Source of the DNA: Atherix ibis | Taxonomy: Eukaryota; Arthropoda; Insecta; Diptera; Athericidae | Length of the DNA: 64,000 bases | Reading direction: 5' to 3' | Assembly (NCBI GenBank): GCA_958298945.1 | Contig: OY282608.1 | Coordinates: 17,523,933-17,587,932 of the forward strand | Part shown: piece after piece, positions 10,091 through 21,400 of the stretch | Numbering within the stretch: the first letter of the stretch is position 1 | How the letters are laid out: each line of letters begins with the position of its first letter | The notes under the pieces: generated by a model | Database searches by the model: none | What the model was told of the DNA's origin: nothing | What the model saw: only the letters and a program-made list of their open reading frames with translations | Translations under genes and position numbers: made by a program

Positions 10091-12409
10091 TTGATGGTTT
10101 GTTGGCTTGTTGGTTTGTTGGTTTTTTGGTTTGTTTGTTTGTTGGTTTGTTGGTTTGTTGGTTTGTTGGTTTGTTGGTTTGTTGGTTTTTTGGTTTGTTG
10201 GTTTGTTGGTTTGTTCGTTTGTTGGTTTGTTGGTTTGTTGGTTTGTTGGTTTGTTGTTTTGTTGGTTTGTTGGTTTGTTCGTTTGTTGGTTTGTTGATTT
10301 GTTGGTTTGTTGGCTTGTTGGCTTGTTGGTTTGTTGATTTGTTGGTTTGTTTGTTTGTTGGTTTGTTGGTTTGTTCGTTTGTTGGTTTGTTGGTTTGTTG
10401 GTTTGTTGATTTGTTGGTTTGTTGGTTTGTTGGTTTGTTGGTTTGTTGGTTTGTTGGTTTGTTGGTTTGTTGGCTTGTTGGTTTGCTGGTTTGTTGGTTT
10501 GTTGGTTTGTCGGCTTGTTGGTTTGTTGGTTTGTTGGTTTGTTGGTTTGTTGGTTTGTTGGTTTTTTGGTTTGTTCGTTTGTTCGTTTGTTGGTTTGTTA
10601 GTTACTTGGTTTGTTGGTTTGATTGTTGTTTGGTTTGTTGGTTTGTTGGTTTGTTGGTTTGTTGGTTTGTTGTTTGTTGGTTTGTTGGTTTGTTGGCTTG
10701 TTGGTTTGTTGGTTTGTTGGTTTGTTGGTTTGTTGGTTTGTTGGTTTGTTGGTTTGTTGGTTAGTTGGTTTGTTGGTTAGTTGGTTTGTTGGTTTGTTGG
10801 TTTGTTGGTTTGTTGGTTTGTTGGTTTATTTGTTTGTTGATTTGTTGGTTTGTTGGTTTGTTGGTTTGTTGGCTTGTTGATTTGTTGGCTTGTTGGTTTA
10901 TTGGTTTGTTGGTTTGTTGGTTTGTTGGATTGTTGGTTTGTTGGTTTGTTGGCTTGTTGGTTTGTTGGTTTGTTGTTTTGTTGGTTTGTTGGTTTTTTGG
11001 TTTGTTGTTTTGTTGGTTTGTTGGTTTGTTCGTTTGTTCGTTTGTTCGTTTGTTCGTTTGTTAGTTTGTTCGTTTGTTGGTTAGTTGGTTTGTTGGTTTG
11101 TTTGTTTGTTGGTTTGTTGGTTTGCTGGTGAGTTGGCTTGTTGGTTTGTTGGCTTGTTGGTTTGTTGGTTTGTTGGTGTGTTGGTTTGTTGGTTTGTTGG
11201 TGTATTGGTTTGTTGGTTTGTTGGTTTGTTTGATTGTTGGTTTGTTGGTTTTTTGGCTTGTTGTTTTGTTGGTTTGTTGGTTTGTTGGTTTGTTGGTTTG
11301 TTGGCTTGTTGGTTTGTTGGTTTGTTGGTTTTTTGGTTTTTTGGTTTGTTCGTTTGTTGGTTTGTTGGTTTGTTGGTTTGTTGGTTTGTTCGTTTGTTGG
11401 TTTGTTGATTTGTTGGTTTGTTGGCTTGTTGGCTTGTTGGTTTGTTGATTTGTTGGTTTGTTTGTTTGTTGGTTTGTTCGTTTGTTGGTTTGTTGGTTTG
11501 TTGGTTTGTTGGTTTGTTGGTTTGTTGGTTTGTTGGTTTGTTGGTTTGTTGGTTTGTTGGTTTGTTGGTTTGTTGGTTTGTTGGTTTGTTCGTGTGTTGG
11601 TTTGTTGGTTTGTTGGTTTGTTGGTTTGTTGGTTTGTTGGTTTGTTGGCTTGTTGGTTTGTTGGCTTGTTGGCTTGTTGGTTTGTTGGTTTGTTCGTTTG
11701 TTGGTTTGTTGGTTTGTTGGTTTGTTGGTTTGTTGGTTTGTTGGCTTGTTGGCTTGTTGGTTTGTTGGTTTGTTGTTTTGTTGGTTTGTTGGCTTGTTGG
11801 TTTGTTGGTTTGTTGGTTTGTTTGTTTGTTGGTTTGTTGTTTTGTTGGTTTGTTGGCTTGTTGGCTTGTTAGTTTATTGGTTTGTTGGTTTGTTGGCTTG
11901 TTGGCTTGTTGGCTTATTGGTTTGTTGGCTTGTTGGTTTGATGGCTTGTTGGCTTGTTGGTTTGTTGGTTTGTTGGTTTGTTCGTTTGTTGGTATGTTCG
12001 TTTGTTGGTTTGTTGGTTTGTTGGTTTTTTGGTTTGTTGGTTTGTTGGTTTGTTGGTTTGTTGGTTTGTTGGTTTGTTGGTTTGTTCGTTTGTTGGTTTG
12101 TTGGTTTGTTGGTTTGTTGGTTTGTTGGCTTGTTGGCTTGTTGGTTTGTTGGTTTGTTGGTTTGTTCGTTTGTTGGTTTGTTGGTTTGTTCGTTTGTTGG
12201 TTTGTTGGTTTGTTGGTTTGTTGGCTTGTTGGTTTGTTGGTTTGTTGGTTTGTTGGTTTGTTGGTTTGTTGGATTGTTGGTTTGTTCGTTTGTTGGCTTG
12301 TTGATTTGTTGGCTTGTTGGCTTTTTGATTTGTTGGCTTGTTGGTTTGTTGGTTTGTTGGTTTGTTGGTTTATTGGTTTGTTGGTTAGTTGGCTTGTTGG
12401 CTTGTTGGT
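10091..12409 (+). repeat. Composite higher-order repeat, copy 2 (shorter)
   Basis: This copy has the same landmark order as the preceding one: TTGATGGTTT at 10,091, AGTTACTTGG at 10,600, 7-bp unit near 10,671, CGTTTGTT run at 11,031-11,078, double GGTTTTTT at 11,328, TTGATGGCTT at 11,938, and the next TTGATGGTTT at 12,410. At about 2,319 bp it is shorter than its neighbour, so part of the unit is missing. An irregular patch lies at about 10,618-10,633, where the 8-bp register breaks. Confidence 0.7.
11031..11078 (+). repeat. Run of CpG-bearing CGTTTGTT monomers (4 of 4)
   Basis: Of six units, five are CGTTTGTT and the fifth is AGTTTGTT. GGTTAGTT follows, as in the other three copies. The four runs mark the four A-type blocks of the left arm. 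Confidence 0.86.
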
Positions 12410-13118
12410 TTGATGGTTTGTTGGCTTGTTGGTTTGTTGGTTTTTTGGTTTGTTTGTTTGTTGGTTTGTTGGTTTGTTGGTTTGTTGGTTTGTTGGTTTG
12501 TTGGTTTGTTGGTTTGTTGGTTTTTTGGTTTGTTGGTTTGTTGGTTTGCTGGTTTTTTGGTTTTTTGGTTTGTTCGTTTGTTGGTTTGTTGGTTTGTTGG
12601 TTTGTTGGTTTGTTGGTTTGTTCGTTTGTTGGTTTGTTGCTTTGTTGGTTTGTTGGCTTGTTGGCTTGTTGGTTTGTTGATTTGTTGGTTTGTTTGTTTG
12701 TTGGTTTGTTGGTTTGTTGGTTTGTTGGTTTGTTGGTTTGTTGGTTTGTCGGCTTGTTGGTTTGTTGGTTTGTTGGTTTGTTGGTTTGTTGGCTTGTTGG
12801 TTTGTTGGCTTGTTGGTTTGTTGGCTTGTTGGTTTGTTGGTTTGTTGGTTTGTTGGTTTGTTGGTTTGTTGGTTTGTTGGTTTGTTGGTTTGTTGGTTTG
12901 TTGGTTTGTTCGTTTGTTGGGTTGTTGGTTTGTTGGTTTGTTGGTTTGTTGGTTTGTTGGTTTGTTGGTTTGTTGGTTTGTTGGCTTGTTGGCTTGTTGG
13001 TTTTTTGGTTTGTTCGTTTGTTGGTTTGTTGGTTTGTTGGTTTGTTGGTTTGTTGGTTTGTTGGCTTGTTGGTTTGTTGGTTTGTTGGTTTGTTCGTTTG
13101 TTGGCTTGTTCGTTTGTT

Positions 13119-13534
13119 GGCTTGTAGGTTTGTCGGCTAGTTGGTTTATTGGTTTGTTGGTTTGTTGGTTTGTTGGTTTGTTGGCTTGTTGGTTTGTTGG
13201 GTTGTTGGCTTGTTGGTTTGTTGGTTTGTTCGTTTGTTGGTTTGCTGGTTTGTTGGTTTGTTGGTTTGTTGGTTTGTTGGCTTATTGGCTTGTTGGTTTG
13301 TTGGTTTGTTGTTTTGTTGGTTTGTTAGCTTGTTGGCTTGTTAGTTTGTTGGTTTGTTTGTTTGTTGGTTTGTTAGTTTGTTGGTTTTTTGGTTTGTTGG
13401 CTTGTTGGTCTGTTGGTTTGTTGGTTTGTTGGGTTGTTTGTTTGTTGGTTTGTTGGTTTGTTGGCATGTTGGTTTGTTGGCTTGTTGGCTTGTTGACTTA
13501 CTGGTTTGTTGGCTTGTTGGTTTGATGGCTTGTT
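13119..13534 (+). repeat. Rare-variant landmark segment, copy bordering the junction
   Basis: GTAGG (13,125), GTCGGCTAG, GGCATGTT (13,463), CTTACTGG (near 13,497) and TTGATGG (13,522) come in the same order as at 831-1,000. In other left-arm copies TTGATGGCTTGTTGG runs on into more G/T-strand monomers; here it stops one and a half monomers later at the polarity switch. The breakpoint therefore lies inside an otherwise conserved HOR segment. Confidence 0.75.
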
Positions 13535-13554
13535 GGCTTGTTGGTTAACAAGCC
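13535..13554. other. Polarity-switch junction between the two satellite arms
   Basis: A complete GGCTTGTT (13,535-13,542) is followed by a half monomer GGTT (13,543-13,546), then directly by AACAAGCC (13,547-13,554), the reverse complement of the first unit. The two 8-mers can form a hairpin with a 4-base loop, and the next monomers outward also pair with single mismatches. GTTAAC at 13,544-13,549 is a 6-bp palindrome centred on the switch. The change is abrupt, with no spacer. Further out the arms are not mirror images: the left flank has a GGCATGTT unit at 13,463 and a CTTACTGG motif near 13,497, whereas the right flank first shows ATGCC at about 15,383. That argues against a simple fold-back read, although a mis-join in assembly remains possible. 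Confidence 0.93.
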
Positions 13555-14070
13555 AACAAACCAACAAACCAACAAGCCAACAAGCCAACAAACCATACAA
13601 ACCAACAAGCCAACAAACCAACAAACAAATAAACCAACAAACCAACAAACCAACAAACCAACAAACCAACAAACTAACAAACCAACAAGCCAACAAACCA
13701 ACAAACCAACAAGCCAACAAACCAACAAACCAACAAACCAACAAGCCAGCAAGCCAACAAACCAACAAACCAACAAGCCAACAAACCAACAAACCAACAA
13801 ACCAACAAACCAACAAACCAACAAGCCAACAAACCAACAACCCAACAAACCAACAAGCCAACAAACCAACAAACAAATAAACTAACAAACCAACAAACCA
13901 ACAAACAAACAAACCAACAAACCAACAAACCAACAAGCCAACAAACCAACAAACAAATAAACCAACAAACCAACAAACCAACAAACCAACAAACCAACAA
14001 ATCAACAAACCAAAAAACCAACAAACCAACAAGCCAACAAGCCAACAAACCAACAAACTAACAAACCAAC

Positions 14071-16886
14071 AAACGAACTAACCAACAAACCAACAAGCCA
14101 ACAAGCCAACAAGCCAACAAACCAACAAACTAACAAACCAACAAACCAACAAACTAAGTAACCAACAACCCAACAAACCAACAAACCAACAAGCCAACAA
14201 GCCAACAAACCAACAAGCCAACAAACCAACAACCCAACAAACCAACAAGCCAACAAACCAACAAACAAATAAACCAACAAACCAACAAACCAACAAGCAA
14301 ACAAACCAACAAACCAATAAACCAACAAGCCAACAAACCAACACACCAACAAACAAATAAACCAACAAACCAACAAACCAACAAACCAACAAATCAACAA
14401 ACCAAAAAACCAACAAACCAACAAGCCAACAAACAAATAAACCAACAAACCAACAAACCAACAAACCAACAAACGAACAAATCAACAAACCAAAAAACCA
14501 ACAAACCAACAAGCCAACAAGCCAACAAACCAACAAACTAACAAACCAACAAACGAACTAACCAACAAACCAACAAGCCAACAAGCCAACAAACCAACAA
14601 ACCAACAAACCAACAAGCCAACAAGCCAACAAACCAACAAACTAACAAACCAACAAACGAACTAACCAACAAACCAACAAGCCAACAAACCAACAAGCGA
14701 ACAAGCCAAAAAACCAACAAACTAACAAACCAACAAACGAACTAACCAACAAACCAACAAGCCAACAAGCCAACAAGCCGACAAACCAACAAACCAACAA
14801 ACCAACAAACCAACAAACTAAGTAACCAACAAGCCAACAAGCCAACAAACCAACAAGCCAACAAGCCAACAAACTAACAAACCAACAAGCCAACAAACCA
14901 ACAAACCAACAAACCAACAAACCAACAAACTAAGTAACCAATAAGCCAACAAACCAACAAACCAACAAGCCAACAAGCCAACAAACCAACAAACCAACAA
15001 GCCAACAAACCAACAAACCAACAAACCAAAAAACAAACAAACCAACAAACCAACAAACCAACAAACCAACAAACCAACAAGCCAACAAGCCAACAAGCCA
15101 ACAAACCAACAAACCAACAACCCAACAAACCAACAAGGCAACAAACCAACAATCCAACAAACCAACAAACCAACAAATCAACAAACCAAGTAACCAACAA
15201 ACCAACAAGCCAACAAACCAACAAACCAACAAGCCAACAAGCTAACAAACCAACAAACCAACAAACCAACAAGCCAACAAACCAACAAGCCAACAAACCA
15301 ACAAACCAACAAACCAACAAGCCAACAAGCCAACAAACCAACAAACCATCAAGCCAACAAACCAACAAACCAACAAACCAACATGCCAACAAACCAACAA
15401 ACTAAGTAACCAACAAGCCAACAAACCAACAAACCAACAAGCCAACAAGCCAACAAACTAACAAACCAACAAGCCAACAAACGAACAAACCAACAAACCA
15501 ACAAGCCAACAAACCAACAAACAAATAAACCAACAAACCAACAAACCAACAAGCCAACAAACCAACAAACCAACAAACCAACAAGCCAACAAACCAACAA
15601 ACAAATAAACCAACAAACCAACAAACCAACAAACCAACAAACGAACAAATCAACAAACCAACAAACGAACTAACCAACAAACCAACAAGCCAACAAGCCA
15701 ACAAACCAACAAACCAACAAACTAACAAACCAACAAACTAAGTAACCAACAAGCCAACAAACCAACAAACCAACAAGCCAACAAGCCAACAAATTAACAA
15801 ACAAACAAACCAACAAACCAACAATCCAACAAACCAACAAGCCAACAAGCCAACAAACCAACAAACCAACAAACCAACAAGCCAACAAACCAACAAACCA
15901 ACAACCCAACAAACCAACAAGCCAACAAACCAACAAACAAATAAACCAACAAACCAACAAACCAACAAACAAACAAACCAACAAACCAACAAACCAACAA
16001 GCCAACAAACCAACAAACAAATAAACCAACAAACCAACAAACCAACAAATCAACAAACCAACAAATCAACAAACCAAAAAACCAACAAACCAACAAGCCA
16101 ACAAGCCAACAAACCAACAAGCCAACAAACCAACAAACCAACAAACCAACAAGCCAACAAACCAACAAACAAATAAACCAACAAACCAACAAACCAACAA
16201 GCCAACAAACCAACAAACCAACAAACCAACAAGCCAACAAACCAACAAACAAATAAACCAACAAACCAACAAACCAACAAACCAACAAACGAACAAATCA
16301 ACAAACCAACAAACGAACTAACCAACAAACCAACAAGCCAACAAGCCAACAAACCAACAAACCAACAAACTAACAAACCAACAAACTAAGTAACCAACAA
16401 GCCAACAAACCAACAAACCAACAAGCCAACAAATTAACAAACAAACAAACCAACAAACCAACAATCCAACAAACCAACAAGCCAACAAGCCAACAAACCA
16501 ACAAACCAACAAACCAACAAGCCAACAAACCAACAAGTCAACAAACCAACAAACCAACAAACCAACAAGCCAGCAAGCCAACAAACCAACAAACCAACAA
16601 GCCAACAAACCAACAAATCAACAAACCAACAAACCAACAAACCAACAAGCCAACAAACCAAGAACCCAACAAACCAACAAGCCAACAAACCAACAAACAA
16701 ATAAACCAACAAACCAACAAACCAACAAACAAACAAACCAACAAACCAACAAACCAACAAGCCAACAAACCAACAAACAAATGAACCAACAAACCAACAA
16801 ACCAACAAACCAACAAACCAACAAATCAACAAACCAAAAAACCAACAAACCAACAAGCCAACAAACCAACAAACTAACAAACCAAC
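14071..16886 (-). repeat. Right-arm higher-order unit of about 2.8 kb, copy 1
   Basis: The block is defined by AAACGAACTAACC landmarks at 14,071, 14,551, 14,655 and 14,735, AAGGCAAC near 15,135, CCATCAAGCC at 15,346 and ACATGCC at 15,381. The same landmarks recur at 16,887, 17,344, 17,448, 17,528, 17,936, 18,123 and 18,182, displaced by 2,777 to 2,816 bp; the three central AAACGAACTAACC landmarks are all displaced by exactly 2,793 bp. Diagnostic variants of this domain are CTAAGTAACC and AAACAAATAAACC. Confidence 0.78.
15402..16376 (-). repeat. 648-bp tandem duplication nested in the 2.8-kb unit
   Basis: The segment at 15,402-15,728 and the segment at 16,050-16,376 share the same ordered variants over most of their length. 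Their right ends are offset by 648 bp, exactly 81 monomers. Each has two AAACAAATAAACC units and an AAACGAACAAATC unit followed by AAACGAACTAACC. Confidence 0.72.
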
Positions 16887-18420
16887 AAACGAACTAACCA
16901 ACAAACCAACAAGCCAACAAGCCAACAAGCCAACAAACCAACAAACTAACAAACCAACAAACCAACAAACTAAGTAACCAACAAGCCAACAAACCAACAA
17001 ACCAACAAGCCAACAAGCCTTACAAAACAACAAGCCAACAAGCCAACAAACAAATAAACCAACAAACCAACAAACCAACAAGTAAACAAACCAACAAACC
17101 AACAAACTAACAAGCCAACAAACCAACACACCAACAAACAAATAAACCAACAAACCAACAAACCAACAAACCAACAAACCAACAAATCAACAAACCAAAA
17201 AACCAACAAACCAACAAGCCAACAAACAAATAAACCAACAAACCAACAAATCAACAAACCAACAAACGAACAAATCAACAAACCAAAAAACCAACAAACC
17301 AACAAGCCAACAAGCCAACAAACCAACAAACTAACAAACCAACAAACGAACTAACCAACAAACCAACAAGCCAACAAGCCAACAAACCAACAAACCAACA
17401 AACCAACAAGCCAACAAGCCAACAAACCAACAAACTAACAAACCAACAAACGAACTAACCAACAAACCAACAAGCCAACAAACCAACAAGCGAACAAGCC
17501 AACAAACCAACAAACTAACAAACCAACAAACGAACTAACCAACAAACCAACAAGCCAACAAGCCAACAAGCCAACAAACCAACAAACCAACAAACCAACA
17601 AACCAACAAACTAAGTAACCAACAAGCCAACAAGCCAACAAACCAACAAGCCAACAAGCTAACAAACCAACAAACCAACAAGCCAACAAACCAACAAACC
17701 AACAAACCAACAAACCAACAAACCAACAAACTAAGTAACCAACAAGCCAACAAACCAACAAACCAACAAGCCAACAAGCCAACAAACCAACAAACCAACA
17801 AGCCAACAAACCAACAAACCAACAAACCAAAAAACAAACAAACCAACAAACCAACAAACCAACAAACCAACAAACCAACAAGCCAACAAGCCAACAAGCC
17901 AACAAACCAACAAACCAACAAACCAACAAACCAACAAGGCAACAAACCAACAATCCAACAAACCAACAAACCAACAAACCAACAAACCAAGTAACCAGCA
18001 AAGCAACAAGCCAACAAACCAACAAACCAACAAGCCAACAAGCTAACAAACCAACAAACCAACAAACCAACAAGCCGACAAACCAACAAGCCAACAAACC
18101 AACAAACCAACAAACCAACAAGCCATCAAGCCAACAAACCAACAAACCAGCAAGCCAACAAACCAACAAACCAACAAACCAACATGCCAACAAACCAACA
18201 AACTAAGTAACCAACAAACCAACAAACCAACAAGCCAACAAACCAACCAACCAACAAACCAACAAGCCAACAAACCAACAAACAAATAAACCAACAAACC
18301 AACAAACCCACAAACCAACAAACCAACAAATCAACAAACCAACAAACGAACTAACCAACAAACCAACAAGCCAACAAGCCAACAAACCAACAAACCAACA
18401 AACTAACAAACCAACAAACT
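16887..18420 (-). repeat. Right-arm higher-order unit of about 2.8 kb, copy 2 (matched part)
   Basis: This is the downstream partner of the 14.07-kb copy, with the same variant order. After the ACATGCC landmark at 18,182 the offset falls from about 2,800 to about 2,680 bp (CTAAGTAACC at 15,739 against 18,419), so roughly 120 bp were gained or lost. I did not trace the match reliably past about 18.5 kb. Confidence 0.72.
17011..17040 (-). repeat. Irregular patch in the right arm
   Basis: The bases GCCTTACAAAACAAC at about 17,017-17,031 do not parse into clean monomers; the 8-bp pattern returns on both sides. It looks like a local double-strand-break repair or slippage scar. No insert is present. 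Confidence 0.75.
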
Positions 18421-21400
18421 AAGTAACCAACAAGCCAACAAACCAACAAACCAACAAGCCAACAAGCCAACAAATTAACAAACAAACAAACCAACAAACC
18501 AACAATCCAACAAACCAACAAGCCAACAAGCCAACAAACCAACAAACCAACAAACCAACAAGCCAACAAACCAACAAGCCAACAAACCAACAAACCAAGT
18601 AACCAACAAACCAACAAACCACCAAACCAACAAACCAACAAACCAACAAACCAACAAGCCAACAAGCCAACAAACCAACAAACCAACAAACCAACAAGCC
18701 AACAAACCAACAAACCAACAAGCCAACAAACCAACAAACCAACAAACCAACAAGCCAACAAACCAACAAGCCAACAAACCAACAAGCCAACAAACCAACA
18801 AGCCAACAAACCAACAAACCATGTAACCAAAAAGCCAACAAACTAACAAACCAACAAACCAAGATACCAAAAAGCCAAAAAACTAACAAACCAACAAGCC
18901 AACAAGCCAACAAACCAACAAAGCAACAAGCAAACAAGCCAACAAACCAACAAACCAACAAACCAACAAACCAACAAACCCACAATCCAACAAGCCAACA
19001 AGCCAACAAACCAACAAACCAACAAAGCAACAAGCCAACAAACAAACAAACCAACAAGCCAACAAACCAACAAACCAACAAACCAACAAACCAACAAGCC
19101 AACAAGCCAACAAACCAACAAACCAACAAACCAACAAGCCAACAAACCAACAAACCAACAAGCCAACAAACCAACAAACCAACAAACCAACAAACCAACA
19201 AGCCAACAAGCCAACAAACCAACAAACCAACAAGCCAACAAACCGACAAACCAACAAACCAATAAGCCAACAATCCAACAAGCCAACAAACCAACAAACA
19301 AACAAACCAAGTAACTAAAAAGCCAACAAACTAACAAACCAACAAGCCAACAAGCCAACAAGCCAACAAACCAACAAACCAACAAGCCAACAAGCCAACA
19401 AACCAACAAACCAACAAGTCAACAAACCAACAAACAAATAAACCAACAAACCAAAAAAACCAACAAACCAACAAACCAACAAACTAACAAACCAACAAGC
19501 CAACAAACCAACAAACCAACAAGCCAACAAACCAACAAACCAACAAACCAACAAGCCAGCAAGCCAACAAACCAACAAACCAACAAGCCAACAAACCAAC
19601 AAACCAACAAACCAACATGCCAACAAACCAACAAACTAAGTAACCAACAAGCCAACAAACCAACAAACCAACAAGCCAACAAGCCAAACAACCAACAAAC
19701 CAACAAGCCAACAAACCAACAACCCAACAAACCAACAAGCCAACAAACAACAAACAAATAAACCAACAAACCAACAAACCAACAAGCAAACAAACCAACA
19801 AACCAACAAACCAACAAGCCAACAAACCAACAAATAAATGAACCAACAAACCAACGAACCAACAAACCAACAAACCAACAAATCAACAAACCAAAAAACC
19901 AACAAACCAACAAGCCAACAAGCCAACAAACCAACAAACTAACAAACCAACAAACGAACTAACCAACAAACCAATAAGCCAACAAGCCAACAAACCAACA
20001 AACCAACAAACTAAGTAACCAACAAGCCAACAAACCAACAAACCAACAAGCCAACAAGCCAACACGCCAACAAACCAACAAACCAACAAGCCAACAAACC
20101 AACAAACCAACAATCAAAAAACCAACAAACCAACAAACCAACAAACCAACAAACCAACAAACCAACAAACCAACAAGCCAACAAGCCAACAAGCCAACAA
20201 ACCAACAAACCAACAAACCAAAAAGGCAACAAACCAATAATCCAGCAAACCAACAAACCAACAAACCAAGTAACCAACAAACCAACAAGCCAACAAACCA
20301 ACAAACCAACAAGCCAACAAGCCAACAAGCCAACAAACCAACAAACCAACAAGCCAACAAACCAACAAACCAACAAGCCAACAAACCAACAAACCAACAA
20401 ACAAACAAACCGACAAACCGACAATCCAACAAACCAACAAGCCAACAAACCAACAAGCCAACAAACCAACAAACCAAGTAACCAAAAAGCCAACAAACTA
20501 ACAAACCAACAAACCAAGTAACCAAAAAGCCAACAAGCTAACAAACCAACAAGCCAACAAGCCAACAAACCAACAAACCAACAAAGCAACAAGCCAACAA
20601 GCCAACAAACCAACAAACCAACAAACCAACAAACCAACAAGCCAACAAGCCAACAAACCAACAAACCAAAAAACCAACTAGCCAACAAACCAACAAACTA
20701 ACAAGCCAACAAACCAACAAACCAGCAAACCAACAAACCAACAAACCAACAAGCCAACAAGCCAACAAACCAACAAACCAACAAGCCAACAAGCCAACAA
20801 ACCAACAAGCCAACAAACCAACAAACCAACAAACCAACAAGCCAACAAACCAACAAACCAACAAACCAACAAGCCAACAAGCCAACAAGCCAACAAACCA
20901 ACAAGCCAACAAACCAATAAACCAACAAACCAACATGCCAACAAACCAACAAACTAAGTAACCAACAAGCCAACAAACCAACAAACCAACAAGCCAACAA
21001 GCCAACAAACCAACAAACCAACAAGCCAACAAACCAACAAACCAACAAACCAACATGCTAACAAACCAACAAACAAATAAACCAACAAACCAACAAACCA
21101 ACAAACCAACAAACCAACAAACCAACAAACCAAAAAACCAACAAACCAACAAACGAACAAGCCAACAAACCAACAAACCAACAAGCCAACAAACCAACAA
21201 AAAATAAACCAAAAAACCAACAAACCAACAAACCAACAAACCAAAAAACCAACAAACCAACAAGCCAACAAGCCAACAAACCAACAAACTAACAAACCAA
21301 CAAGCCAACAAACCAACAAACCAACAAGCCAACAAGTTAACAAACCAACAAACCAACAAACCAAAAAACCAACAAACCAACAAGCCAACAAGCCAACAAA

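Larger units (their letters stand above)
1..13546 (+). repeat. 8-bp satellite array, left arm (GGTTTGTT on + strand)
   Basis: The stretch is tandem GGTTTGTT from the first base to 13,546. The commonest variant is GGCTTGTT. Minor variants are CGTTTGTT, GATTTGTT, TGTTTGTT, GGTTTTTT, GGTTTATT, GGTTAGTT, GTTTTGTT and GGTTTGAT. The + strand is almost purely G and T, so strand skew is extreme. The 8-bp register holds for about 3.2 kb from the start, with GG at positions divisible by 8, and is then shifted by 7-bp units near 3,288, 4,807, 7,968 and 10,671, a 10-bp unit at 5,654-5,663 and a 9-bp unit at 6,208-6,216. No gene, RNA or mobile element interrupts it. Known biology: kilobase arrays of simple monomers are satellite DNA of eukaryotic heterochromatin. 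Any centromeric, telomeric or other role is not shown by the sequence. The array continues beyond the left edge of the window. Confidence 0.97.

Noticed and set aside
13535..13554. Rho-independent terminator or regulatory hairpin
   Set aside because: The hairpin is the direct result of two inverted monomers meeting; there is no gene next to it and no eukaryotic context for such a terminator.
13400..13700. Fold-back sequencing artefact at the polarity switch
   Set aside because: The variant order left of the switch is not the mirror of that to the right beyond the first few monomers. A mis-join of two true arrays is not excluded.
17011..17040. Possible small insertion or mobile-element footprint
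   Set aside because: Only about 15 irregular bases, with no inverted repeats, target duplication or foreign sequence.
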